Source: WHSW01 sp963767475 (lineage in GTDB: Bacteria; Actinomycetota; Thermoleophilia; Solirubrobacterales; 70-9). From it: DNA of 64,000 nucleotides. Shown piece after piece: positions 18,228 through 26,351 of the stretch. How positions within the stretch are numbered: position 1 is the first letter of the stretch; every line of letters starts with the position of its first letter. Location of the stretch: positions 1,612,001 through 1,676,000 of the forward strand of contig CAVYEI010000002.1 of assembly GCA_963767475.1 (NCBI GenBank), in the 5' to 3' direction. Under the pieces are notes generated by a model that did not search any database, was not told the DNA's origin, and saw only the letters and a list, made by a program, of their open reading frames with translations. The position numbers were made by a program, and so were the translations under genes.

Positions 18228-19112
18228 TCAGTCGTAGAGCGGCAACCCGGCGACGCCGACGTCGAGCCACTCGAGCGAGCCGTGCTCGTCCTCGACGATG
18301 AAGATCCGCGTGTCGCCATCGGGGCCGAAGGTGACGTTGGTCGGCGAGCTGCCCGGTACCGGGATCCGCTGCTCGACCGAGCCCTCGCGATCGAGCACGG
18401 TGATGTCGCCCTGGCCGAACACGGTGACCCAGAGCCGGCCGTCGGCGCTGAAGGCCATGCCATCGGGGCCACGCAGGCCGGGCTCGGTGTAGGCCGGGTC
18501 GTTGACGTTGCCGAACGTCTCGCGCTCGCCGGCCAGGCGCCCGTCCTCGATCCGGTAGCGGTAGACGTTTCCGGTCAGCGTCTCGTTGGCGTAAAGGAAC
18601 CCGTCGGGACCGAAGGCGATCCCGTTGGTGAAGCCAAGTCCCTCGTCGATCAGGGTCGCCTCGCCGGTACCGGGATCGAAGCGGAAGACGATCCCCTCGG
18701 TGGTCACGTTCTCCGCCCCCTCGATCGGCTTGCCCTCGATCAGGAAGTCGCCGACGAGGATCCCCGAGTCGGTGACGTAGAGGGCGCCGTCGGGGCCGAA
18801 GCAGAGGTCGTTCGGCCACAGCAGCGGCCGTCCTTCGACCTCGTCGAGCTCACGGGTGAACTCGCCCGAGAGCTCGAGCCGCAGCAGCGACGGGTCGAGC
18901 GACTCACAGACCCAGAACGAGCCGTCGCGGCTCTCGGCGAGGCCGTTCGGGCGCCCGGTCTTGGCGATCGGCTCGCGGGTGCCGTCGGCGAGGACCCTGG
19001 TCACGGTGCCGCGGTTGGTGTCGAGCTCGGTGACGAGCCAGGCTCCGTCGGGGAGCGGCACGGGCCCCTCCGGGAGCGAGAGGTCGGTGGTGATCGTGGT
19101 GAAGGTGCTCAA
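18228..19112 (-). CDS. SMP-30/gluconolactonase/LRE family protein
   Basis: A 294-residue six-bladed beta-propeller. Landmarks are SLPEGPVPLPDGAWLVTE near the start, GRPNGLAESRDGSFWVCES, LWPNDLCFGPDGALYVTDSG and GLGFTNGIAFGPDG; the Glu, Asn and Asp of these segments are the usual metal ligands. The start is TTG (LSTFTTI), chosen for its GGAGGG ribosome site four bases upstream. It lies 14 bp after the SDR stop. Members hydrolyse sugar-acid lactones or related esters. Confidence 0.92.
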   Translation of the reverse strand: MSTFTTITTDLSLPEGPVPLPDGAWLVTELDTNRGTVTRVLADGTREPIAKTGRPNGLAESRDGSFWVCESLDPSLLRLELSGEFTRELDEVEGRPLLWPNDLCFGPDGALYVTDSGILVGDFLIEGKPIEGAENVTTEGIVFRFDPGTGEATLIDEGLGFTNGIAFGPDGFLYANETLTGNVYRYRIEDGRLAGERETFGNVNDPAYTEPGLRGPDGMAFSADGRLWVTVFGQGDITVLDREGSVEQRIPVPGSSPTNVTFGPDGDTRIFIVEDEHGSLEWLDVGVAGLPLYD

Positions 19113-19126
19113 TTTCCCTCCTTGAT

Positions 19127-19888
19127 TCAGGGCAGGCCCTCGGGGAGGACCTGACCGCCGTCGATGACCAGGGTCTGGCCGGTGATGTATCCAGCCTCTT
19201 CCGAGGCCAGGAACCGCAAGGCCCATCCGGCGTCCTCGGGCTCGGCGAGCCGGTGCAGCGGGATCACCCGAAGCAGCTCCTGCTTCCACTCGTCGGACAA
19301 CTGCTCGAACCCCGGCGTGCGGACGTTGCCGGGCTGGATCGCGTTGACCGTGATTCCGTCGCCGGCGACCTCGAGCGCGAAGCTGCGCATCATCCCGAGC
19401 ATCGCCGCCTTCGTCGACCCGTAGACGCCGTAGCCGGCCGCGCCGACCAGCGGGCCGGTGATCGACGATGTGAGCACGATCCGCCCGTAGGCGCGTTCGC
19501 GCATCGCCGGCAGGCAGGCGCGGATCGAATGGACCGTCCCCTTGACGTTGATCGCCAGCACCCGATCGAGGAACTCGTCGTCGATCTCGGGGATCTCGGC
19601 GGCCGGGTAGATGCCCGCGTTCGCGGCGAGGATGTCGATCCGTCCCCAGGTCTCGACGGTCTTCGCCGCCATCGCCTCGACCGCGGCCGAGTCGGTGACG
19701 TCGGTTTCGATCGCGATCGCCTCGCGCCCCGAGCCACCGAGCTCGTCGGCGAGCGCCTGCGCCGCGGCGAGGTCGACGTCGGCCAGCGCCACCCGTGCGC
19801 CCTCGGCGCTGAGCACCTCGGCGATCCCGCGACCGACGCCGTTGGCGGCGCCGGTGACGACTGCGACGCGTTCGTCGAGCGCCTTCAT
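19127..19888 (-). CDS. SDR-family oxidoreductase (3-oxoacyl-ACP reductase/FabG-like)
   Basis: A 253-residue classical SDR: TGAANGVGRGIAEVL at the N-terminus, DVTDS and ANAGIYPAAEIPE in the middle, the catalytic Ser in LTSSITGP, YGSTKAA (Tyr and Lys), and a C-terminal GQTLVIDGGQVLPEG. It starts inside the stop of the PLP-enzyme gene (ATGA). In its operon setting, between a PLP enzyme and an SMP-30 lactonase, it probably oxidises a hydroxy-acid or sugar-acid intermediate rather than serving fatty acid synthesis. Confidence 0.93.
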   Translation of the reverse strand: MKALDERVAVVTGAANGVGRGIAEVLSAEGARVALADVDLAAAQALADELGGSGREAIAIETDVTDSAAVEAMAAKTVETWGRIDILAANAGIYPAAEIPEIDDEFLDRVLAINVKGTVHSIRACLPAMRERAYGRIVLTSSITGPLVGAAGYGVYGSTKAAMLGMMRSFALEVAGDGITVNAIQPGNVRTPGFEQLSDEWKQELLRVIPLHRLAEPEDAGWALRFLASEEAGYITGQTLVIDGGQVLPEGLP

Positions 19889-21039
19889 GCGGCCTCCACT
19901 CCTGCGGTATCGCTGCCGTAGCGACCGCAGACCGGCCAGACGTCGGCGACGAGGTCGTCCTCGATCACGTAGTAGCGGTCGTAGAGGTTGACCGTCGTCG
20001 GGGCGTAGCCGGGCATCAGCCGGACCGTACTGCCGACCGTCACCCCGGGCTCGTCCTCGAGCGTCAGCGCCGTGTGCTCCTCGTGGATCGAGTGCTCGCC
20101 GTGCTCGATGCGGACCTCGCCCCGCGTGCCGACGAGCTCGGGCACCGCGCGGTCGATCCCGATTCCCTTGCGACCGCAGTCGACCACGGCCATCTCGCCG
20201 CTGCGCGAGGTCACGGTCGAGAGCACGGTCAGCGCCGGCTCGAAGCCGGGCACGAGCCTGCGGTGAAAGGCGTCCATGAAGATGTAGGAGCCGGCGTGGA
20301 TCTCGGTGATCCGCGGGTTGGCGCCGGTGATGTCCCAGGTGCCGAGCCCGCCGGCGCCGACGATCTCGGTCGCCAGGCCGTGGCGGTCGAACTCGTCGGC
20401 GAGCGCGATCAGCTCGGCGACCGCGGCCTTCGCCTTCTGCACCCGCAGCTCGCGGTCTGGCTCGAGCATGCAGTGCCCCTCGTAGCCGAACGGGCCGCGC
20501 AGCTTCAGCCCCGGCGCCCGCTCGACCCGCTGCGCGAGGGCGAGGGCGGCGTCGAGGCCACGGACGCCCGCCCGGTGCAGGCCGATGTCGAGCTCGACCA
20601 AAACGCCGATCTCGGTCCCGGCCGCGACGGCGGCGTCCGAGAGCTGATCCGCGTTGACCTCGCTCTCGACCAGAACGGTGATATTGGCGAGCCCTGCAAG
20701 GCGGGCAAGCTCGGCGGCCTTGACCGTGCCGACGACCTGGTTGCAGACGAGGATCTCCGTGAGCCCGGCGGCGACCATCGCCGATGCTTCCGAGACGGTC
20801 GCGGTGGTGAGCCCGATCGCGCCCGCGTCGATCTGCATCTGACCGAATACCGGGCTCTTGTGGATCTTCGCGTGGGGCCGTAGCGCCGCCGGGACGGTTG
20901 CCATGCGCCGGGCCATTTCGGCGATGTTGTCGCGGACGACGGCGATCTCGACCAGCAACGCCGGGGTCGGCACCGCGCTCGCGGATCCGCCGATCAGGCG
21001 GCGAGCGGGGTCGAGGCGCGCGTGCGTCATCACGGTCAT
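19885..21039 (-). CDS. PLP-dependent fold-type III enzyme (D-threonine aldolase / D-serine dehydratase-like)
   Basis: A 384-residue protein with an alanine-racemase-type barrel. RPHAKIHKSPVFGQMQIDAG (around residues 55-75) holds the PLP lysine and GLTTATVSEA follows. The C-terminal beta domain reads MPGYAPTTVNLYD and DVWPVCGRYGSD. In D-threonine aldolase and D-serine dehydratase the equivalent C-terminal segment carries a metal-binding His-x-Asp/Cys pair; here Tyr345 and Pro347 stand there, so that metal site looks lost. It is the first gene of the leftward operon and has a GntR-type site just upstream. Starts at 21039 and 21030 are both possible. Confidence 0.85.
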   Translation of the reverse strand: MTVMTHARLDPARRLIGGSASAVPTPALLVEIAVVRDNIAEMARRMATVPAALRPHAKIHKSPVFGQMQIDAGAIGLTTATVSEASAMVAAGLTEILVCNQVVGTVKAAELARLAGLANITVLVESEVNADQLSDAAVAAGTEIGVLVELDIGLHRAGVRGLDAALALAQRVERAPGLKLRGPFGYEGHCMLEPDRELRVQKAKAAVAELIALADEFDRHGLATEIVGAGGLGTWDITGANPRITEIHAGSYIFMDAFHRRLVPGFEPALTVLSTVTSRSGEMAVVDCGRKGIGIDRAVPELVGTRGEVRIEHGEHSIHEEHTALTLEDEPGVTVGSTVRLMPGYAPTTVNLYDRYYVIEDDLVADVWPVCGRYGSDTAGVEAA

Positions 21040-21064
21040 TCCACTATATGCTATGCATACCTGG

Positions 21065-21075
21065 TGATCAGACCA
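21065..21075 (-). promoter_or_regulatory. Predicted GntR/FadR-type operator in the divergent promoter
   Basis: On the minus strand the sequence is TGGTCTGATCA, matching TGGTnnGAyCA. On the plus strand it is part of CTGGT(6)ACCAG at 21061-21076. It sits between the PLP-enzyme start (21039) and the ConA-like gene (21114), beside an AT-rich stretch (21043-21059) that should hold the core promoters. It would let the regulator at 28158 control both genes. Confidence 0.6.
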
Positions 21076-21113
21076 GTGACCCACTTGCCACAGCCACCCA
21101 GGAGGTCGAAACG

Positions 21114-21803
21114 ATGACGGATCGGACACCGGTGAGGTCGTACAGCACGGATTTCCCCCTCGACGAGGACCCGGTCTCCGAGAACGGGATGTGGCTCAAC
21201 GGGAAGGCGGACGGGATCGACTTCAGCGACTGCGTGGTCTCCGACGGGTTCGTCCACGGCGGGCCCTCGCGGATGAACAATCTCGAGAAGCGCTCCGAGC
21301 AGGGCAACCTCGACGACGAGGCTGAGGCGCCGGTCGGCGACTACGACGACCCGACAGCGATCCTCACCGGGGAGTGGGGCCCGAACCAGCACGGGAAGGC
21401 GGTCGCCCACATCACCAAGCCGACCGACGAGTGGTTCCAGGAGGTCCAGATCCGCTTGCGATGCGCGCTCGAGCCGCACATGATCCGCGGCTACGAGATC
21501 TTCTTCCGCTGCCTCACGGGCGACCTCGGCTACGCCGAGATCGTGCGCTGGAACGGCGCCGTCGGCGATTGGACCTCGCTTCAGCGCCGCGAGGGGCCCG
21601 AGTACGGCGTCGCCCACGGCGACGTGATCGAGGCGACGATCGAGGGCAACGTGATCACGGGCTTCATCAACGGGGTCGAGAAGATCACCGTCACCGACGA
21701 CACCTGGACCGACGGCGCTCCGGGCATCGGCTTCAACTTCGGGATCGGCGACACCTACGACGACCACGGCCTGTCCTCGTTCGAGGTTCACACCTACGAC
21801 TGA
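21114..21803 (+). CDS. Cytoplasmic ConA-like (LamG/DUF1080-type fold) protein of unknown function
   Basis: A 229-residue protein without a signal peptide, starting after a strong AGGAGG site. It is rich in beta strands with Trp and Tyr (EIVRWNGAVGDWTSLQRREG, VIEATIEGNVITGFINGVEK, GIGFNFG), the pattern of a concanavalin-A-like beta sandwich as in DUF1080 or LamG-type domains. These folds usually bind carbohydrates. I do not recognise catalytic residues. It is divergent from the PLP enzyme and shares its GntR-type operator, so it probably serves the same catabolic programme. Confidence 0.78.
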   Translation: MTDRTPVRSYSTDFPLDEDPVSENGMWLNGKADGIDFSDCVVSDGFVHGGPSRMNNLEKRSEQGNLDDEAEAPVGDYDDPTAILTGEWGPNQHGKAVAHITKPTDEWFQEVQIRLRCALEPHMIRGYEIFFRCLTGDLGYAEIVRWNGAVGDWTSLQRREGPEYGVAHGDVIEATIEGNVITGFINGVEKITVTDDTWTDGAPGIGFNFGIGDTYDDHGLSSFEVHTYD

Positions 21804-21814
21804 TCCCGGGGCGG

Positions 21815-21881
21815 CCCACCGGCGAGGAGAGAGGATCTCGCCGGTGGGGACCCCGAGTCTTGGGGGAGCCCCGAGGCTCCC
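21815..21881. terminator. Bidirectional terminator region, two hairpins
   Basis: A 12-bp perfect stem (CCCACCGGCGAG, complement at 21837-21848, ten-base loop) follows the ConA-like gene. A second stem GGGAGCC/GGCTCCC with a four-base loop is at 21864-21881, next to the stop of the convergent VOC gene. Together they separate two convergent transcription units. Confidence 0.75.
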
Positions 21882-21884
21882 GAG

Positions 21885-22322
21885 CTAGGGCAGGACGCCC
21901 GGCCGGTCGGTGACGTCGGCTTCGTGGTCGAAGCCGGTGACCTCGACCCGGACGCCGTGCTGTGGATCGCCCGGCACGAACGCCGACGGGCGCCCGCGGC
22001 CGCTGCCAACCGTGACCGCCGGAGCACCGGGATCGGCGAGCTCGGCGGCGGCCGCCGGCACGTCCTCGACCCCGAAGGCGATGTGGTGCAGCCCCTCGCC
22101 GTGTTCGGCGAGGTGGGCCGCGATCGGGCTGTCGCTGTCCATGGGCTCGACCAGCTGGATGTAGATGCTGCCGGCATCGAGGTAGGTGAGGCGCACGTGC
22201 GGCGCCTCGATCACCTCGGTGCTCGCGACCTCGAGCCCGAGCCGGCCGACGAAGTATTCGAGTGCGCGGTCGGTGCTCTCGACCGCGACGGCGACGTGAT
22301 CCAGCCGGCGCAGGGGGGTCAT
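21885..22322 (-). CDS. VOC-family protein (methylmalonyl-CoA epimerase/glyoxalase-like)
   Basis: A 145-residue vicinal-oxygen-chelate protein. RRLDHVAVAVESTDRALEYF opens the first beta-alpha-beta-beta-beta unit with the metal His, IYIQLVEP carries the first Glu, GLHHIAFGVEDV the second His, and the C-terminal strand VRVEVTG a likely Glu. This ligand set resembles methylmalonyl-CoA epimerases, which shift a proton next to a carbonyl. It is the last gene of the RidA-to-VOC operon and overlaps the class II aldolase by four bases. Its substrate is presumably an intermediate of that pathway. Confidence 0.85.
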   Translation of the reverse strand: MTPLRRLDHVAVAVESTDRALEYFVGRLGLEVASTEVIEAPHVRLTYLDAGSIYIQLVEPMDSDSPIAAHLAEHGEGLHHIAFGVEDVPAAAAELADPGAPAVTVGSGRGRPSAFVPGDPQHGVRVEVTGFDHEADVTDRPGVLP

Positions 22323-23164
22323 CCGGCGGCGCTCGTGAAGGTCGCGATCTTCTGCTCGACCAGCTCTCGTACGGCGGCCGTCTGTGCGTCGTGAAGGCTG
22401 AGCACCCGGAGGCCGTCGAGCGCGCCCTCGAGCTGATCCCGGGTCGCCCGCAGGTAGGCGTCGCGAAGCTCGGTGTTGGCGTTGATCTTGCGCACCCCCG
22501 AGGCGACCGCGCGCTGCAGGTCCGCGTCGGCGAGGCCCGAGGCGCCGTGCAGCGAGACCGGCACCCCGACGGTCGATGCGAGCTCCGCCAGCAGCTCCCA
22601 GTCGAGCCGCGGCTCGCCGGCGTAGTTGCCGTGCACGTTGCCGATCGAGACGGCCAGGCAGGCGACGTCGGCGGCGGCGACGAACCGCTTTGCCTCCTCG
22701 GGATCGGTGAGCCCGCCCGCCTCGGTCGCCGCGGCGACGTCCTCGCCGCCGGCGACATGGCCGAGCTCGGCCTCGACCGCTCCCCCGAATCGGTCCGCGC
22801 AGCTCTTCGCCTCCTGAACCAGGGCCAGGTTCTGATCGAACGGCATCCGCGATCCATCCGCCATCACCGCACCGGCACCGAGCTCGAAGGCGGCAACGAT
22901 CAGCTCCAGATCGGAGACGTGATCAAGCTGCACGCAGGCGCGGGCGGGCGATTGCTCCGCCGCGGCGCGGACCCCGGCGAGCAGCTGGTCGCCGCCCTCG
23001 GCCGCGAACGCGTCGCGGCTGATCAACAGGACGACGCCGACGTCGCGGCCGGCGGCCGCGGCGAGCACGGCGCGGGCGACCTCGAGGTCGTAACAGGTGA
23101 ATCCGCCGGCGGCGCTCCCTGCGGCCTGGTGTTCTGAGAGCAGGGCTGGAAAGCCGGCCAGCAT
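22319..23164 (-). CDS. Class II (zinc) aldolase, fructose/tagatose-bisphosphate aldolase family
   Basis: A 281-residue TIM-barrel aldolase. QLDHVSDLE carries the catalytic Asp and a zinc His, AELGHVAGGE follows, then GNVHGNYAGEP (zinc His), PVSLHGASGL (zinc His) and the phosphate loop KINANTELRDA. All three zinc ligands are present. The family cleaves phosphorylated ketoses to glycerone phosphate plus an aldehyde. It directly follows the DUF1537 kinase (adjacent stop and start), suggesting that the kinase makes its phosphorylated substrate. Confidence 0.9.
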   Translation of the reverse strand: MLAGFPALLSEHQAAGSAAGGFTCYDLEVARAVLAAAAGRDVGVVLLISRDAFAAEGGDQLLAGVRAAAEQSPARACVQLDHVSDLELIVAAFELGAGAVMADGSRMPFDQNLALVQEAKSCADRFGGAVEAELGHVAGGEDVAAATEAGGLTDPEEAKRFVAAADVACLAVSIGNVHGNYAGEPRLDWELLAELASTVGVPVSLHGASGLADADLQRAVASGVRKINANTELRDAYLRATRDQLEGALDGLRVLSLHDAQTAAVRELVEQKIATFTSAAG

Positions 23165-24472
23165 CTATTCCCCCAGCATCCGGTCGACCAGCTCGGCGAG
23201 CGTCTCGGGTTCGCCGACGTTCCCCGGAAAGACGATCACGGGGCGCGTCCGACCGCCCGCTTCGAAGGCAGACCAAAGCGAGACGCCGGGTGCGACCGGG
23301 CCGACGATCTGCGCGCGTTCGGCGTGCAGGCCGTCGCGGACGTTGACGGCCGAGGTGATCCCGCCCTTGGAGAGCAGGACGTCGCTTGCGTCGCGAAGCT
23401 CGTCGACGACCGCCGCCAGCCCGCGGGCAACCCTCATCCCGGCCTCCTGGCCCAGCGCCTCGGCGGCGAAGGCGCGCGTGGTTGCGACGACCGCCAGCCG
23501 CTTGCGTTCGAGCAGCGCCCGCGCCCGCGCGACCGCCTCCGCCACGGCCTCGGCGGCCCCGGGGCCGGTGAGGGTCGCCGCGTCGAGCTCCACCAGTGCG
23601 TCCGGGTGGCGGATGTCGAGCGCGACCAGCTGCGCCGAGGACATCGGCACGTGGGATCCGACGACGACGAGCAGCCCGCGCTCGACCACGGGCAGCGGTA
23701 CCTCGGCGCTCGCCCCGGCACCGGAGAGGACGCTGGCGAAGGTGGGCGCGCAGCGGACGACGATGTTCGGCTCCTGGCGCCAGGCGCGGCGCAGGCCCTC
23801 GGCGATCGTCTGCAGGTCCGCCTGCGTCTCGGCATCGGGGACGACGACGGCCGGGCGCGGATCGCGCGCGGCCTCGAGCAGCGCCTCGGTGATTCGCTCG
23901 GCGCCGCCTTCGGAGCGGATCTCGGCGAGGCCGATCTCGATCCCGCTCGCCGGGTCGAAGAACCCGCCCGAGCGCTCCTGGGCCCAGTCGAGCAGCCGCG
24001 AGTTGTCGTACGCGAACGCCCCGTCGGTGGCGAACTCGGTCTGATCGAGGGGGATCCGCCGGCCGCCGCGCACGAGCCAATGGCGACCGTCGCGGGTGAT
24101 CCGTCCGGCGGCCGGCAGCGCGGGCACGAGCAGCAGCGGCGGAGCGGTGCCGGGACAGAGCGCGTCGCGCACCCCGGCGTACTCGGGGAGCAGGTGGGCC
24201 CGCAGGGTGCTGTCGCCGCGGAGCACCAGCCGCAGTTCCGAGGCGGCGGCATCGGCGGCGCCGGCCGCGTCGCGGACGACGGCGTATGCCTGCTCCTCGT
24301 CGAGGGCGCGACTGTTGGTGAGCAGGTGGAGCGCCAGCGGGTCGTCGCCGAGCGCGGCCTCGATCAACCCGGCGCGCCAGCTGAGCAGCAGGGGGACGTC
24401 GGCCTGGCCCTGGGCGCCGGTGGGGTCGTCGTCGACCACAAACAACGGCGCGGCTGGCGCGGCCGCCGCCAT
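23165..24472 (-). CDS. DUF1537 four-carbon acid sugar kinase family protein
   Basis: A 435-residue ATP-dependent kinase. The N-terminal domain has FVVDDDPTGAQGQAD (catalytic region) and LHLLTNSRAL, then VLRGDSTLRAHLLPEY. The C-terminal nucleotide-binding domain has VVVGSHVPMSSAQ and LLSKGGITSAVNV with the Gly-rich ATP loop. Characterised members phosphorylate threonate, erythronate or 3-oxo-tetronate. The usual partners (PdxA2, OtnC) are absent; a class II aldolase is next to it instead. Its start overlaps the upstream stop by one base. Confidence 0.9.
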   Translation of the reverse strand: MAAAAPAAPLFVVDDDPTGAQGQADVPLLLSWRAGLIEAALGDDPLALHLLTNSRALDEEQAYAVVRDAAGAADAAASELRLVLRGDSTLRAHLLPEYAGVRDALCPGTAPPLLLVPALPAAGRITRDGRHWLVRGGRRIPLDQTEFATDGAFAYDNSRLLDWAQERSGGFFDPASGIEIGLAEIRSEGGAERITEALLEAARDPRPAVVVPDAETQADLQTIAEGLRRAWRQEPNIVVRCAPTFASVLSGAGASAEVPLPVVERGLLVVVGSHVPMSSAQLVALDIRHPDALVELDAATLTGPGAAEAVAEAVARARALLERKRLAVVATTRAFAAEALGQEAGMRVARGLAAVVDELRDASDVLLSKGGITSAVNVRDGLHAERAQIVGPVAPGVSLWSAFEAGGRTRPVIVFPGNVGEPETLAELVDRMLGE

Positions 24473-25482
24473 CAGCTCGCCGACAGCCCCGCGGCCACCT
24501 CGAGGATCATGTCCTCCTGGCCGGTGACGGCCTGGCGCTCCCCCAGGGCGAGGATGATCTGCCGCGGGTCGACGTCGTAGCGCTCGCCGGCGCGGATCGC
24601 ATGGAGCAGGAAGCTCGCCGGCACGTTGGCGTAGCCCATCGAGGCCGTCAGCCGGTCGACGACGATCGGCCCCGGCATCAGCTCCTTGCGCACGTACTGG
24701 TCGGCCGCGTCCTGGAGCGCGAACAGGTTGGCGCCGGTCTCGATTCCCAGCCGCTCGAGCACCGCGACCAGGGCCTCGCCCTGGCAATTGCCGGCTCCGG
24801 CACCCATGCCGGCCAGCGTAACGTCGGCGATCGTCGCGCCCTCCTCGATCGCGGCGACGCTGTTGGAGACCGCGAGCGAGAGGTTGTTGTGTTCGTGGAT
24901 GCCGATCGCGAGCTCGTCGCCGAAGGCCTCGCGCAGCGCCGAGACACGGGCGCGGACGTCGTCCTGCAGGAACGCTCCGCAGCTGTCGACCAGGTAGGCG
25001 GCCTGGCTCCCGGCGTCGGCGACGATCCGGGCAGCCTCGACCGTTTGCTCGACCGAGCCGATCGAGGCCATGTTGAGGTGGCTGTGGGCGGTCATGCCGA
25101 GCTCGCGCGCGAGGCCGAGATGCTGGATCCCGATGTCGGCCTCGGTGACCACGGTTGAGACCCGGACCACGGTTGCGCCCGCCGCGCAGGCGGCACGCAG
25201 GTCCTCCTTGGTACCGATCCCGGGCAGCAACGCGACCGCGATCTCGGCCCGCTCGACCACCTCGGCGGCCGCCGCCAGCAGCTCGGCGTCCGAGTGGGCG
25301 GCGAACCCGTACTGGCGTGAACCGGCGCCTAGCCCGTCGCCGTGGCCGACGGCGATCGCCCAGACGCCGGCGTCGTCGAGCATCCGGGCGACCGTCGCCA
25401 CCTGCTCGGGCGTGTACTGGTGAGCGACCGAGTGCGAGCCGTCGCGCATCGTCGTGTCGACGAGGCGAACCCGGGCGCTCAC
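24472..25482 (-). CDS. 4-hydroxy-2-oxovalerate aldolase family protein (DmpG/BphI-like)
   Basis: A 336-residue DRE-TIM-type aldolase that cleaves 4-hydroxy-2-oxoacids to pyruvate and an aldehyde. TTMRDGSHSVAHQYT contains the catalytic Arg, the metal Asp and the catalytic His; IGIHEHNNLSLAVSN has the metal-binding His-x-His; DRLTASMGYANVPASF has the conserved Tyr. AGMGAGAGNCQGEA and the C-terminal GQEDMI are also as in BphI. It overlaps the acylating aldehyde dehydrogenase gene, its normal channelling partner. No upstream meta-cleavage enzymes (dioxygenase, hydratase) are present, so the source of the hydroxy-oxoacid must differ. Confidence 0.93.
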   Translation of the reverse strand: MSARVRLVDTTMRDGSHSVAHQYTPEQVATVARMLDDAGVWAIAVGHGDGLGAGSRQYGFAAHSDAELLAAAAEVVERAEIAVALLPGIGTKEDLRAACAAGATVVRVSTVVTEADIGIQHLGLARELGMTAHSHLNMASIGSVEQTVEAARIVADAGSQAAYLVDSCGAFLQDDVRARVSALREAFGDELAIGIHEHNNLSLAVSNSVAAIEEGATIADVTLAGMGAGAGNCQGEALVAVLERLGIETGANLFALQDAADQYVRKELMPGPIVVDRLTASMGYANVPASFLLHAIRAGERYDVDPRQIILALGERQAVTGQEDMILEVAAGLSAS

Positions 25483-26351
25483 GCCGCCACCCGCTGCGCC
25501 GCGTGCAGCTCCGCCAGTCGCACGGCGGCGCTGGTCATGATGTCGAGGTTGCCCGCGTATTCAGGCAGGTAGTCGCCTGCGCCCTCGACCTCGAGCAGGA
25601 CCGTGAGCACGTCGTCGACGATCTTCGGCGGCGCGGTCAGCCGGTAACCGGGGACGTATGTCGCCACCGACTCGGCGACCTCGTTGACAGCTGCGATCAC
25701 TGCCTCGTGGTCGCTGCCCGGGACGTCGGCGTAGATCGCGTTTCGCATCAGCACCGGCGGGTCGGCCGGGTTGAGCAGGATGATCGCCTTGCCCTTGGCG
25801 GCGCCGCCGACGAGCTCGAGCGAGCGCGCGGTCGACTGCGTGAACTCATCGATGTTCGCCCGGGTGCCGGGGCCGGCGGAGCGGGCCGAGATCGTCGAGA
25901 CGATCTCGGCGTAGGGGACCTCGGCGACGGCCGAGATCGCGGCGACGACCGGGACCGTGGCCTGGGCGCCGCAGGTGACGAGGTTGACGTCGGGCGCGTC
26001 GCGATGGGCCTCGAGGTTGATCGCCGGGATCACCGGCGGACCGATCCCGGCCGGCGTCAGGTCGACGGAGAGGATTCCGCGCGCGGCGAGCAGCTCGGCG
26101 TGCGCGGCATGCGCGGCCGCCGAGGTCGCGTCGAAGGCCAGGTCGATGTCCGAGACCTGCTCGAGCAGATCGGCGAGCCCCTTGTGCGTGGTCGTGATCC
26201 CTGCCTCGGCGGCGCGGGCGAGGCCGGGGGAATCGGGGTCGATGCCGGCCATCCCGACCACCTCCAGCAACGCGCTGCGGCCGGCCTTGGCCATCAGGTC
26301 GCTGCCGATGTTGCCGGAGCCGATGATCACGGCGCGGATCGGCTTATCCAT
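25479..26351 (-). CDS. Acetaldehyde dehydrogenase (acetylating), DmpF/BphJ family
   Basis: A 290-residue NAD-dependent CoA-acylating aldehyde dehydrogenase. IIGSGNIGSDLMAKAGRS binds NAD, and VNLVTCGAQATVPVV carries the catalytic Cys near residue 125. The dimerisation region toward the C-terminus (VPGYRLTAPPKI) is conserved. In the known DmpFG/BphJI complexes it receives an aldehyde through a tunnel from the aldolase and releases acyl-CoA. Here the two genes overlap by four bases, consistent with such a complex. The chain length of the aldehyde is not decided. Confidence 0.93.
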   Translation of the reverse strand: MDKPIRAVIIGSGNIGSDLMAKAGRSALLEVVGMAGIDPDSPGLARAAEAGITTTHKGLADLLEQVSDIDLAFDATSAAAHAAHAELLAARGILSVDLTPAGIGPPVIPAINLEAHRDAPDVNLVTCGAQATVPVVAAISAVAEVPYAEIVSTISARSAGPGTRANIDEFTQSTARSLELVGGAAKGKAIILLNPADPPVLMRNAIYADVPGSDHEAVIAAVNEVAESVATYVPGYRLTAPPKIVDDVLTVLLEVEGAGDYLPEYAGNLDIMTSAAVRLAELHAAQRVAA

